Notes: a model not told the origin generated them from the sequence alone. A stretch of DNA of 64,000 nt from Sphingomonas sp. (GCF_017744835.1 NZ_JAGIAM010000004.1:1-64000), one strand, 5' to 3'; counted from the stretch's first letter, positions 27,073 through 35,898 are shown. A program made the numbers and translations.

Positions 27073-27091
27073 ACTGCCCAGGCCCACGGAC

Positions 27092-27107
27092 TGGCACGCA
27101 ATTTGAT
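27092..27107 (+). promoter_or_regulatory. Sigma-54 (-24/-12) promoter of the regulator-kinase operon
   Basis: Plus strand reads TGGCACG-CAAT-TTGAT, matching the consensus but for A instead of C in the -12 element. The predicted start is near 27119, about 26 bases before the regulator ATG. It implies autoactivation by the sigma-54 activator it drives. Confidence 0.65.
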
Positions 27108-27144
27108 TGTCCGGAATCGCACAGGCGCTGTACGAGAGGGGAGC

Positions 27145-28539
27145 ATGGGGAGCGCGACCGAATTCGACTATTGCGTGGTCGTCGATGACGACGAGGACAT
27201 CCTCACGGCCTCGCGGCTGCTGCTGCGCCGGCTGTTCGCGGACGTCGCGACCGCGCGATCGCCCGACGAGGCGCTGCCGCTGATCCGCGCACGCGCGCCC
27301 GACGTGGTGCTGCTCGACGCCAATTTCGCGCGCGGCGCGACCGACTCCGCCGAAGGGCTCGCCTGGCTCGACAAGCTGCTCGCGCTCGATCCCGAGATGG
27401 TGGTGGTGATGATCACCGCACACGCAGGCATCAACATCGCAGTCGCGGCGATGAAGCACGGTGCGACCGACTTCGTCTCCAAGCCCTGGTCCAACGACAA
27501 GCTGCTCGCGACGGTGCGCACCGCTGCGGCGCTGCGCCGCTCGCGCAAGGCAGTGAAGGGCGGCGTCCCCGCCCCTGCCGCAGCGGCCGGCTCGGCGAAC
27601 GGATCGGCGATCCTGGGCCATTCGCCGGCGATGGCGCGCATCCACTCGCTGATCGCGCGCGCGGGGCCGACGGATGCGAACGTGCTGGTGCTCGGCGAAA
27701 ACGGCACGGGCAAGGAGCTGGTCGCGCGCGAGCTGCACCGCCAGTCGCTGCGCGCCGACAAGACGATGCTGACCGTGGACCTGGGTGCGATCGCCGAGGA
27801 CCTGATCGATTCCGAGCTGTTCGGCCATGTGAAGGGCGCCTTCACCGACGCGCGTGCTGACCGCGTGGGGCGCATCCAGGCGGCGGACGGCGGGACGCTG
27901 TTCCTGGACGAGATCGGCAACCTGCCGCTCCGCCTCCAGCCCAAGCTGCTGACCGTGCTCGAGCAGCGCCAGGTGACGCCCGTGGGCGCCAACGCGCCCG
28001 TGCCCGTCGACATCCGCGTGATCGCCGCCACCAATTTGCCGCCCGAGAAGCTGCGCGACGAGAGCCATTTCCGCCAGGACCTGCTCTTCCGGCTCAACAC
28101 GGTGGAGATCGACCTGCCGCCCCTGCGCGAGCGGCGCGAGGACGTGCCCGAGCTGATCGAGCATTATCTGGGCCATTACGCCCGGCGCTACGGCCGCGCC
28201 GTGCCCGAGCTGAGCCCCGCCGCGCGCGCGGCGCTGCTCCACCACGACTGGCCGGGCAACGTCCGCGCGCTGCGCCACGCGCTCGAACGCGCAGTGATCC
28301 TCGCGCGCGACGTGCCGCTGGAGCCCGAGGACTTCGCCCTCGTCTCTTCCGCGCCACGCATCTCGCCCCAGGCGATCGTCGCGCCGCGCGCGCCCGACGA
28401 CCTCAACCTCGAACGCGTCGAGCGCCGACTGGTCGAGGAGGCACTCAAGAAGCACGGCTACAACATCTCGCTCGCCGCGGCCGAGCTGGGGCTGTCGCGC
28501 GCCGCGCTCTATCGGCGAATGGAGAAGCATGGGCTCTGA
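27145..28539 (+). CDS. NtrC-family sigma-54 dependent response regulator
   Basis: A 464-residue activator in the usual three parts. Receiver domain: acidic pocket VDDDED (13-18), phosphoacceptor Asp58, conserved Lys113. AAA+ domain: Walker A GENGTGKE (184-191), the sigma-54 contact loop GAFTDA (231-236; canonical GAFTGA), Walker B TLFLDE (251-256) and the arginine-finger region FRQDLLFRLN. The C-terminal Fis-type HTH has AAAELGLSRAALYRRMEK. GAGAGGGGAG precedes the ATG. It overlaps the histidine kinase gene by 11 bases. It most likely binds the palindrome at 26847-26875 and drives both sigma-54 promoters. Confidence 0.95.
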   Translation: MGSATEFDYCVVVDDDEDILTASRLLLRRLFADVATARSPDEALPLIRARAPDVVLLDANFARGATDSAEGLAWLDKLLALDPEMVVVMITAHAGINIAVAAMKHGATDFVSKPWSNDKLLATVRTAAALRRSRKAVKGGVPAPAAAAGSANGSAILGHSPAMARIHSLIARAGPTDANVLVLGENGTGKELVARELHRQSLRADKTMLTVDLGAIAEDLIDSELFGHVKGAFTDARADRVGRIQAADGGTLFLDEIGNLPLRLQPKLLTVLEQRQVTPVGANAPVPVDIRVIAATNLPPEKLRDESHFRQDLLFRLNTVEIDLPPLRERREDVPELIEHYLGHYARRYGRAVPELSPAARAALLHHDWPGNVRALRHALERAVILARDVPLEPEDFALVSSAPRISPQAIVAPRAPDDLNLERVERRLVEEALKKHGYNISLAAAELGLSRAALYRRMEKHGL

Positions 28540-29851
28540 CCGCCGCTTCACGATCGGGCTCGCGGCCTGGATCGTGGGGCTTTCCGTGGCGCTGTTCGCC
28601 TGCGTCGCGGCGTTCATCACGCCCGATCTGGGCGCGGCGCGGATCGTGGCGCTGGCGATCGTCGTCGCCACCTTCATGGGGACGCTCCACCACGTCACCC
28701 GCACCAACCGCATCGTCGGCCGCTTCCTCGAGGCGCTGCGCTTCGGCGACACGGCGGTGCGCTTCGAGACCGGTGGAGGCGCAGGTTTCGGCGAGCTCGG
28801 CGCGGCGCTGAACGAAGCGCTCGGTCGCTTCCGGGCCGAGCAGGAACGCGCGGTCGGCGAGCTGCGCTATCTCGACGCGCTGGTCGACGACGCTCCGGTG
28901 GCGGTGCTGATCGTCGGCGGCGACGGGCAGGTGTCGCTCGCCAACAAGGCGGCGCGCCGACTGTTCAGCGAGGGACAGCCCACGCGGCCGCAGGACTTCG
29001 CCCCCTATGGCGCCACCTTCGCGCGGCGGCTGGAAACCGGGCCGCAGCAGGAAGAGCTGCTGATCCTCAACATCGAGGGGCGGGCGCAGCGCATGCTGGT
29101 GCGCTCGGCCACGCTCGAGCGGCTCGGCCAGCGCACCCGCGCAGTGAGCGTCCAGCCGATCCAGGGCACGCTCGACGCGGTCGAGATGGCGGCGCAGACC
29201 GATCTGGTGCGCGTGTTGACGCACGAGATCCTCAATTCGCTGACTCCCGTCACTTCGCTGGCGGGCACCGCGGCCGAGCTGCTCGCCGATCCCGCGCTCT
29301 CGGCCGATCCGCGGGTCGCCGACGCGCGCATGGCAGTCGAGACGCTGGCGCGGCGCGCCTATGGCCTCAGCCATTTCATCGAGGCCTATCGCGCGGTGGC
29401 GCGGACTCCCGAGATCAAGCGCCAGCATTTCGCCGCGCGGCCCTGGGCCGAGGAGCTGGCGCGCATCTTCGCCGCAAAGGCGCCGGCGGTACCGCTGTCG
29501 CTCGAAGTCACGCCCGACACGCTGGCGCTCGACGCCGATCCGGACCTGCTCGCGCAGGTCGTGATCAACCTGATGCAGAACGCCGCCCAGGCAATGGAGG
29601 GCGGCGCTCGCCCACCTCGGCTGTCGCTGCGGCTGAACGGCGAGGCGCGAACGGTGATCGAAGTCGAGGACAACGGCCCGGGGATTCCGGAGTCGCTGCG
29701 CCAGGACGTGTTCCTGCCCTTCTTCACCACGCGCGCGACCGGCACCGGCGTGGGGCTCAACCTCGCGCGGCAGATCGTGGTGGCGCACGGCGGGTCGATC
29801 GACATCGGCGACGCCCCCGGCGGCGGGGCGTTGTTCCGGATATTGCTATGA
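28529..29851 (+). CDS. Sensor histidine kinase, NtrB/NtrY-like
   Basis: A 440-residue kinase with two N-terminal membrane helices (about 9-30 and 38-55), a PAS-like segment (about 115-215) with VDDAPVAVLIV, and an H-box LTHEILNSLTPV with phosphoacceptor His232. The ATPase domain follows: N-box VVINLMQNAAQAM, G1 DNGPGIP, F-box FFTTRATGTGVGLNLARQIV. There is almost no periplasmic part, so the signal is probably felt in or near the membrane. The start lies inside the end of the regulator gene; the pair is a dedicated two-component system for the divergent exporter. Confidence 0.94.
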   Translation: MGSDRRFTIGLAAWIVGLSVALFACVAAFITPDLGAARIVALAIVVATFMGTLHHVTRTNRIVGRFLEALRFGDTAVRFETGGGAGFGELGAALNEALGRFRAEQERAVGELRYLDALVDDAPVAVLIVGGDGQVSLANKAARRLFSEGQPTRPQDFAPYGATFARRLETGPQQEELLILNIEGRAQRMLVRSATLERLGQRTRAVSVQPIQGTLDAVEMAAQTDLVRVLTHEILNSLTPVTSLAGTAAELLADPALSADPRVADARMAVETLARRAYGLSHFIEAYRAVARTPEIKRQHFAARPWAEELARIFAAKAPAVPLSLEVTPDTLALDADPDLLAQVVINLMQNAAQAMEGGARPPRLSLRLNGEARTVIEVEDNGPGIPESLRQDVFLPFFTTRATGTGVGLNLARQIVVAHGGSIDIGDAPGGGALFRILL

Positions 29852-29855
29852 ACTT

Positions 29856-29880
29856 AGCCCCTGCCATCAGGGGAGGGGCT
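29856..29880. terminator. Hairpin between convergent kinase and gspK genes
   Basis: AGCCCCT (29856-29862) and AGGGGCT (29874-29880) form a seven-base inverted repeat in the 28-base space between two stops. No U-tract, so termination is plausible but weak. Confidence 0.4.
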
Positions 29881-30758
29881 TACGAGGTTTTCGCAGGAAA
29901 CGCCGGCGCCCCGGGCGGGACCGCGGCGTTGCGCCAGCGCTCGACCGGATAGGCCTCCACCCGGCCCTCGAGCGTGCGGCGGCGCTGGATCAGCGTGGCG
30001 GCCTGCTGGCTCGTGTCGCCGATCGTCGCGCGAGTGCGGACCCAGAAGCTGTTCGAGCGGAACGAGGTGCCGGGGGGCAGCGAGACATTGTTGTCGCTCA
30101 GGTCCTTCTGGGTGAGGAAGCCCTGCCGCTCGCGCACCTGCGCCAGCCGTCCGGCCACGACGGGATCGTGGAACAGCACCGCCAGCACTTCCTCGCTCGC
30201 GGCGTTGAGGTTGACCGTGGTGCGGCCGGGAAGCGCGGTCGCGAGCCGTTCGAGCCGGTCGGCGACCTTGGGGTCAATCCCGGCGAGGCGCAGCGGGCGA
30301 AGGTCGGTGACCGGGCCGTTCAACCGCACATATTGGATCGCGGCGACGATCTGCTCGGGGGTGAGCCCGGCGGCCTCGCCGATCGACTGGAACAGGATCG
30401 TCGAGCCCGCATCGCCGGTGCGGACCGCGTTGATGTTGAACCGCCCCTCGGCGTCGCTGATCGCGAGGTCGAAGCTGCCGCCCTCGATCGGCGCACCGCT
30501 CTCCGAGAGTCGCGCCCAGGGCTCGCCGACATGATCGACGTCGGGCGCGACTTCGCCATCGCGGCGCAGCGCGACCAGCGCCGAAAGCTCGCCGCCGCGC
30601 ACGATCGCCATGGCGCGCGACGCCTCGCGCGAACGCAGCGCGCGGTCGAGCGCCAGCTCCTCGCGGCTGATCATCAGCGCCACCAGCGCGGCGGCGATGG
30701 CAACGAACATCAGCACGTTGACGAGGATCATGCCCTCTTCTTCCTCGCGCGGGCTCAT
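29880..30758 (-). CDS. gspK: Type II secretion minor pseudopilin GspK
   Basis: A 292-residue pseudopilin. The prepilin cleavage site is EEEEG|MILVN followed by a hydrophobic helix. Position +5 is Asn14 rather than Glu, as is usual for GspK. The large domain with FNINAVRTG, two helix-hairpin-helix-like stretches (TVNLNAASEEVLAVLF) and the total size fit GspK, which caps the pseudopilus tip with GspI/GspJ. The frame is open upstream to 30974, but the ATG at 30758 overlaps the gspJ stop and begins the leader peptide. Confidence 0.93.
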   Translation of the reverse strand: MSPREEEEGMILVNVLMFVAIAAALVALMISREELALDRALRSREASRAMAIVRGGELSALVALRRDGEVAPDVDHVGEPWARLSESGAPIEGGSFDLAISDAEGRFNINAVRTGDAGSTILFQSIGEAAGLTPEQIVAAIQYVRLNGPVTDLRPLRLAGIDPKVADRLERLATALPGRTTVNLNAASEEVLAVLFHDPVVAGRLAQVRERQGFLTQKDLSDNNVSLPPGTSFRSNSFWVRTRATIGDTSQQAATLIQRRRTLEGRVEAYPVERWRNAAVPPGAPAFPAKTS

Positions 30759-31354
30759 CGCTGGGGCATCCCCTGCTCGGGCTGCGAGGGAGACTGCTGC
30801 TGGTCCTTCTCTTCCTCGGGCCGCACCGGGAGCACGATCACGCGGCGCAGCGTCGCGGGCGCCCCACCCGGCCCCGCGGCCTGCATGCGCAGCTCGACGG
30901 CGCGCGGCCAGCGTTCCTCGTCTTCCTTGCGCGCCGGCCAGCGATCGACCCATGCGCCGTCCCAGAAGCGCCATTGCGCCTGGCCGACGCCAGTAAGCAC
31001 CACCTGCGGGAGCGGCCCGACGCGGCGCACCAGCGCGCCACCCGCCGCGGCATAGTCGAGCTTCACCGCCGCGCCGCCGATCCCCGGCGCCGCGCGCAGG
31101 AACGAGAGGCCGGTGCCGCCGCCGCTCAAGGGACCGGGCGCGATCTGGTCGAGGTCGCTCGTCACCACGAACATCGCGCGCTGGAGGTCGGCGAGCCGGT
31201 CGAGCCGTTTCTCGGTGCGGCCCTGGACGCTGATGATGCCGTCGACCAGCGCCAGGCCCGCGACCGCGATCAGCGCAAACAGGCCGAGCGAGATCATCAG
31301 CTCGATCAGCGTGAAGCCCGCCTGGGCGGGTGCGACTGCGGCGCGGGGTTTCAC
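30755..31354 (-). CDS. gspJ: Type II secretion minor pseudopilin GspJ
   Basis: A 199-residue pseudopilin with cleavage site QAG|FTLIELMISL (Gly13/Phe14, Glu18 at +5) and the GspJ-like continuation LQRAMFVVTSDLDQIAPGP. The C-terminal tail (EEEKDQQQSPSQPEQG) is polar and disordered. It overlaps gspK by four bases (ATGA). It joins GspI and GspK in the pseudopilus tip complex. Confidence 0.92.
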   Translation of the reverse strand: MKPRAAVAPAQAGFTLIELMISLGLFALIAVAGLALVDGIISVQGRTEKRLDRLADLQRAMFVVTSDLDQIAPGPLSGGGTGLSFLRAAPGIGGAAVKLDYAAAGGALVRRVGPLPQVVLTGVGQAQWRFWDGAWVDRWPARKEDEERWPRAVELRMQAAGPGGAPATLRRVIVLPVRPEEEKDQQQSPSQPEQGMPQR

Positions 31355-31376
31355 GATGAGTCCCGCGGTGCCGGTC

Positions 31377-32420
31377 TCAGGCGCCCGAGCTCATCGCCAC
31401 GGGCTCATAGCCGTGCGGGCGCGCGAGCAGGATCGCGAAGTCGCGCGCGACCGATCCGTCGGTGCGGAAACGCACCGGCCCGGTGACGCAGCGGAAGCCC
31501 TTGCTGTCGAGCAGCCCCGCGGCGCCCAGCGTGTTCGCGGCGCGCAGCGAATTGGCGATGCCCGCCGCGTCATAGGCAAGCGCGGCGATCGTCCCGGGCG
31601 TGCCGCCGTTGCGCGCGCTGAACTCGCTCGCGAAGGTACCGAAGGCGACCGGATCGGGGCTGGCGAGCCAGGCGCCGTCGAGCGCCTCGAGCGCCTCGGG
31701 GCGATGGTCGAGCCCCTGGAGCGTGCCGAGAAACTGGATGCCGCTATCCTTGAGGTTGCGCGCCGCGGCGAGCACCGCCGCGCCGCTGCCGGGCAGCAGC
31801 ACCGCGTCGGGCGCGTCGCCGGCGGCCGGGAGCGGCTGCCCCTCGCGGACCTGGAGCACGCGCACGCGAATGCCGAGCTCGCCTTCAAGCCGACCCGCCT
31901 CGACCGAGGAGGCGGCGCTCCACGCGCTGCCGTCGTCGATCACGGCGACCGACTTGATCCCGCGGGTGCGGGCATAGCGCAGGATCGCGCTGGTCACCTG
32001 GCCCGCGGTGATCCCGAAGATGTAGGTGCCGGGTTGGCGCAGCACGGCATCGTTGCTGAAGGCGATGATCGGCACGCGGCCCGCCACCGTGCTGCTCACC
32101 GCCGGCACTTCCTCGTGAGAGAGCGGGCCGAGGATTAGCGCGGGGCGCTTCTTGAGCGCGCTCGCCGCCGCTGCCGCCGCGCCCGCGGCGGTGCCGCCCG
32201 TGTCGAAGCTCTCCACATAGGCGCTGTTTTCCGCGAGCAAGGCCGCCTGGCGCATGCTAAGGCCGATCCGCGCTCGCGGACCCGTGAGCGGCACCAGCAG
32301 CGCGACAGGGCGTTTGTCCTTCTTCGCCGCTGCGGCAAGCGCAAACGAGGGAAGCACGACCGATGCCGCTGACGCGACCAGGCCTGATTGCAGCAACCTC
32401 AGCAGGGACCGCCGGTCCAT
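31377..32420 (-). CDS. Periplasmic Leu/Ile/Val-binding-fold protein (LppC / PBP-activator-like) inside the T2SS cluster
   Basis: A 347-residue exported protein. The start MDRRSLLRLLQSGLVASAAS and the following ALAAAA form a signal peptide (possibly Tat-like RR but lacking the full motif). The mature part begins PVALLVPLTGPRARIG, typical of the type I periplasmic binding fold of LppC-like and branched-chain amino-acid-binding proteins, with PVIAFSND-like IPIIAFSND and LPGSGAAVLAAA later. No lipobox Cys is visible. It lies between gspJ and the divergent gspN; a role at the peptidoglycan for the secretion machine is a guess from the LppC/LpoA relationship. Confidence 0.75.
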   Translation of the reverse strand: MDRRSLLRLLQSGLVASAASVVLPSFALAAAAKKDKRPVALLVPLTGPRARIGLSMRQAALLAENSAYVESFDTGGTAAGAAAAAASALKKRPALILGPLSHEEVPAVSSTVAGRVPIIAFSNDAVLRQPGTYIFGITAGQVTSAILRYARTRGIKSVAVIDDGSAWSAASSVEAGRLEGELGIRVRVLQVREGQPLPAAGDAPDAVLLPGSGAAVLAAARNLKDSGIQFLGTLQGLDHRPEALEALDGAWLASPDPVAFGTFASEFSARNGGTPGTIAALAYDAAGIANSLRAANTLGAAGLLDSKGFRCVTGPVRFRTDGSVARDFAILLARPHGYEPVAMSSGA

Positions 32421-32443
32421 TGCCGACTCCGGATACGGGCGAT

Positions 32444-33136
32444 GTGGCACGCCGGCGTATTATCGTCTTCGCGCTGCTCGGCATAGTGGCCTATGCGCTG
32501 GCGATGATCGTGACCATGCCCGCCAGCGTGGTGGTGAAGAACCGCCCCTGGCGCACCGGCGTGGCGGGGACGGTGTGGAACGGCGAAGTGGGTGTCGCCG
32601 GCGGCTCGAAGTTCGAATGGCACATGGCGCCGCTGCGCTCGCTGACTTCGCTTGCCTTCGCCGCCGACTGGAAGGCGACGGGCCCCGATACCGATCTCGG
32701 CGGGCGGCTGCTTGTGCATCTCGGCGGGCGCACGGTGCTCGACAAGGTGAGCGGATCGGCCGACGCGACGCTGCTCCAGGCGCTCCAGCCCAACTTGCCC
32801 TTCACTTGCGACCTGACGATGCAGATCGAGATGGAGCGCATCGCGGTCGGCGGCGCGCCGCAGATGCTCTCGGGCACGGCGACCAGCGATCCGGGAAGCT
32901 GCCGGCCCAAGGGAGCCGGGGCGGCCTCCGCCCTACCCGCGCTGATCCTCACCGCCGAGCATATCGGCAACCGCACCCAGATCCGCATCGCCCCGATGAC
33001 TCAGCGCCGCAAGACGCTGGTGAGCGCCGAACTGGCCGAAGACGGCACGCTGGAGTTCGGCGTGACGCCGGAAGGCGCCGCGATGATGCCGTTCCTGGGG
33101 CTGCCCCCAGGCGCGAGGATCCAGGGGGCGATGTAG
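32444..33136 (+). CDS. gspN: Type II secretion protein GspN
   Basis: A 230-residue protein with one N-terminal membrane helix (RRRIIVFALLGIVAYALAMI) and a periplasmic domain with PASVVVKNRPWRTGVAGTVW and WRLAPLRSL-type sequence (WHMAPLRSLTSL), the GspN pattern. GTG at 32444 is chosen because it places the positive start directly before the helix; an ATG at 32363 would run into the divergent gene. GspN is an accessory inner-membrane component present in some T2SS. It is alone on the plus strand between two minus-strand blocks. Confidence 0.85.
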   Translation: MARRRIIVFALLGIVAYALAMIVTMPASVVVKNRPWRTGVAGTVWNGEVGVAGGSKFEWHMAPLRSLTSLAFAADWKATGPDTDLGGRLLVHLGGRTVLDKVSGSADATLLQALQPNLPFTCDLTMQIEMERIAVGGAPQMLSGTATSDPGSCRPKGAGAASALPALILTAEHIGNRTQIRIAPMTQRRKTLVSAELAEDGTLEFGVTPEGAAMMPFLGLPPGARIQGAM

Positions 33137-33145
33137 GGCCCTATT

Positions 33146-33169
33146 CCTCCCCCAGCTGCGCTGGGGAGG
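33146..33169. terminator. Hairpin between convergent gspN and gspF
   Basis: CCTCCCC-C-AGC (33146-33156) pairs with GCTGGGGAGG (33160-33169) with one bulged C. It is in the 42-base space between two stops and could end both transcripts; the plus side is followed by ATTTAG only. Confidence 0.5.
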
Positions 33170-33178
33170 ATTTAGATC

Positions 33179-34405
33179 CTACAGCGTCACCAGATTGTTC
33201 AAATTGATGATCGGCAGCAGGATCGCCAGCACCATCAGCAGCACCAGCCCGCCCATCACCAGCAGCACCAGCGGCTCGACCAGCGACACCAGGGTCGAGA
33301 CCAGCGCGTCGAGCTCACGTTCGAGCTCGTCCGAGGCGCGGCCGAGTGCCGGCGCGAGGCGGCCGCTCGATTCGCCCGAGGCGACGATCGCGACGAGCAT
33401 CGACGGGAACACCCCCGCCTCCTGCATCGCGGCGCGGAGCGATACGCCCTCGCGGACGCGCTGCGCCACGCCGAATGCCTTTTCGCGGACCCAGTGGTTG
33501 GGGGTCACCGCGGCGGCGGCGTGAAGCGCCTCGACCAGCGGCACCGCGCTGCCCACCAAAGTCGCAAGGCTGCCGGCGAAGCGCGCGGCGCTCAGCTGGC
33601 GACTGAAGCGGCGGAAGGGGCGATGCTCGGTGAAGAAGCGGTGCAGCCGCAGCCGGTTGGCAGGCACGCGCACCCAACGCCCCGCAACCAGGGCGATCAC
33701 TGCGATCGCGAGGATCAGATAGAGCCCGAAATTCTGCAGGAACCAGCTGATCGCGATCAGCACGCGCGTGAGCAAAGGCAGGTCGGCGCCGCGCGACACG
33801 AACACCCGCACGATGTCGGGCACGACATAGACCATCAGCAGCGCCATCATCCCGAAGGAGACGCAGGCGAGCAACGCGGGATAGAGCAAGGCGAGCTGGA
33901 GCTTCTGGCCATTGGCCTGCCGGTTCTCGACGAACTCGGCGAGGTGGTTGAGCACGCTCGGAAGCTGTCCCGACGCCTCGCCTGCCGCGACCGAGGCGCG
34001 ATAGAATTCGGGGAAGGCCTTGGGATGCGCCGAGAGCGCCGCGGCGAAGCTGCGCCCGTCGAGGATCGCGCCGCGCACGTCGAGCAGCAAGGTGTTGATC
34101 GCCGGCGCCTCGGACTGGGCGGCGACGAGGCGGAGCGATTCCTCGACCGGAATGTCCGATCCGACCAGCGTCGCGATCTGGCGCGTCACCGTGGCGAGCG
34201 CTCGCGGCGAGATGCGGTTGCGCGACAGGAACGAGAGGCGAATGCCGCCGATCCCCTGCCCCCGCTCGGCCGCGGGCTCGACCGAGAGCGGCAGCAGCGC
34301 CTGCTCGCGCAGCAGCGCGCGCGCCGCGGCGGGGCTCGACGCCTCGATGATCCCGCGCCTGGCCGCACCCGCGCGGTCGGCGGCGCGATAGGAATAGGCT
34401 GGCAC
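33179..34405 (-). CDS. gspF: Type II secretion inner-membrane protein GspF
   Basis: A 408-residue GspF with the normal two repeated T2SSF domains and three membrane helices. GTG at 34405 gives the family start PAYSYRAADRAG. The first domain has SPRALATVTRQIATLVGSDIPVEESL, and the end reads LLVMGGLVLLMVLAILLPII followed by NLNNLVTL. The start shares one base with the gspE stop (TAGTG), so translation is coupled. GspF is the platform around which the GspE ATPase turns. Confidence 0.96.
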   Translation of the reverse strand: MPAYSYRAADRAGAARRGIIEASSPAAARALLREQALLPLSVEPAAERGQGIGGIRLSFLSRNRISPRALATVTRQIATLVGSDIPVEESLRLVAAQSEAPAINTLLLDVRGAILDGRSFAAALSAHPKAFPEFYRASVAAGEASGQLPSVLNHLAEFVENRQANGQKLQLALLYPALLACVSFGMMALLMVYVVPDIVRVFVSRGADLPLLTRVLIAISWFLQNFGLYLILAIAVIALVAGRWVRVPANRLRLHRFFTEHRPFRRFSRQLSAARFAGSLATLVGSAVPLVEALHAAAAVTPNHWVREKAFGVAQRVREGVSLRAAMQEAGVFPSMLVAIVASGESSGRLAPALGRASDELERELDALVSTLVSLVEPLVLLVMGGLVLLMVLAILLPIINLNNLVTL

Positions 34406-35898
34406 TAGGCCTCGTCCCGCACCACGCGCGCGACTTCGTCGACGGTGGTGACGCCGCTGCGGATCTTGGCGACGCCATCCTCGAGCAGGCTCGGGCTGGT
34501 CTTGCGCGCCGCCTTCTCCAGATCGGCCTCGGAAGCGCCGTCGTGGATCAGCTTCTGGAGCCGGTCGTCGACTGCCACGACTTCGTAGAGCCCGGCGCGT
34601 CCGCGATAGCCTTCGCCGTGGCAGGAATCGCAGCCGCCGCGGCGCCAGATCGTCTTGCCCGGCTTGAGCGCGCCGCCGAGCAGCCGCGAATCCGCCTCGG
34701 TCGCCTCGTCCTGCCAGCGGCATTCGGGGCAGAGCTTCCGCACCAGCCGCTGCGCCACCAGTCCCACCAGCATCGGCGCGAGCAGATAGCGCTCGACCCC
34801 CATGTCGATCAGCCGCGTCACGGAACCGATCGCGCTGTTGGTGTGGAGCGTCGAGAGCACGAAATGGCCCGTCATCGCCGATCGCACCGCGACTTCGGCG
34901 GTCTCCTGGTCGCGGATCTCGCCGACCATGATCACGTCGGGGTCCTGGCGCAGGATCGCCCGCAGCCCGCGCGCGAAGGTCATGTCGGTGCGCGGGTTGA
35001 CCTGCGTCTGCGCCACGCCCGCCAGCTCATATTCGATCGGATCCTCGACCGTCATGATGTTGCGCTTGCGGTCGTTGAGGCGGGTGAGCGCCGAATAGAG
35101 CGTCGTCGTCTTGCCCGAGCCGGTCGGGCCGGTGACGAGCATCATGCCGTGGGGGCGATCGAGCAGCCGCGCGAAGATCTGGCGGTCCTCCTCGTCCATG
35201 CCGAGCGATTCGAGGTCGAGCCGCAGCGATCCCTTTTCGAGCAGGCGCATCACCACGCGCTCGCCATGCTGGGTCGGGATGGTCGAGACGCGCGCGTCGA
35301 CGTCGTGCCCGCCGATGCGCAGCGTCACGCGGCCGTCCTGCGGAATGCGGCGTTCGGCGATGTCGAGCTTGGCCATCACCTTGATGCGGCTGACCAGCAA
35401 AGGCGCCAGCGCCCGCGGCGGATCGAGCATGTCGCGCAGCACGCCGTCGATGCGGAACCGCACGACGAGCCGCTTTTCCTGCGTCTCGATGTGCACGTCC
35501 GACGCGCCTTCCTTCACCGCTTCGAGCAGCAGCGCATTGATCAGGCGGATGACCGGCGCGTCGTCGCGGGTGTCGAGCAGATCGTCGACGCTCGCGGCGC
35601 TGTCCGCCAGCGCGGCCAGGTCCATGTCGCCCAGGTCGAAGTCTGCCGCAGCGCCGGCGCGCTCGCTGTACGACTGGCTGAGCGCTGCATCGAAGGCCTC
35701 GTCGCTCACCTGCGTGAGCGGCACGCCCGGCGCGATGCGCTGGACTTCGAGCAGCCCGTCGAGCCCCGCGCCCGCGCGGTGCAGGCATTCGAGGCCGGCG
35801 GGACCGGCGCGCAGCAGCACGCCATGCTTGCGCGCGAAGCTATAGGGCAAGGTGCGCGGCGCGGGCGCGTCCTCGACGAGGATCAGCTCCTCGCTCAT
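34405..35898 (-). CDS. gspE: Type II secretion ATPase GspE
   Basis: A 497-residue hexameric ATPase. It has an N1E-like region, then ASDVHIETQE, Walker A GPTGSGKT (257-264), Asp box VEDPIEY, Walker B DVIMVGEIRD (321-330) and His box STLHTNSA. The zinc-binding tetracysteine C390-PE-C393 and C423-DS-C426 marks a GspE rather than a PilB lacking it. The ATG at 35898 overlaps the gspM stop. It powers pseudopilus assembly on the cytoplasmic side. Confidence 0.97.
   Translation of the reverse strand: MSEELILVEDAPAPRTLPYSFARKHGVLLRAGPAGLECLHRAGAGLDGLLEVQRIAPGVPLTQVSDEAFDAALSQSYSERAGAAADFDLGDMDLAALADSAASVDDLLDTRDDAPVIRLINALLLEAVKEGASDVHIETQEKRLVVRFRIDGVLRDMLDPPRALAPLLVSRIKVMAKLDIAERRIPQDGRVTLRIGGHDVDARVSTIPTQHGERVVMRLLEKGSLRLDLESLGMDEEDRQIFARLLDRPHGMMLVTGPTGSGKTTTLYSALTRLNDRKRNIMTVEDPIEYELAGVAQTQVNPRTDMTFARGLRAILRQDPDVIMVGEIRDQETAEVAVRSAMTGHFVLSTLHTNSAIGSVTRLIDMGVERYLLAPMLVGLVAQRLVRKLCPECRWQDEATEADSRLLGGALKPGKTIWRRGGCDSCHGEGYRGRAGLYEVVAVDDRLQKLIHDGASEADLEKAARKTSPSLLEDGVAKIRSGVTTVDEVARVVRDEA

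Noticed and set aside
26767..27144. Upstream in-frame extension of the sigma-54 regulator
   Set aside because: It would cross both sigma-54 promoters and the palindrome; the receiver domain and a good ribosome site start at 27145.
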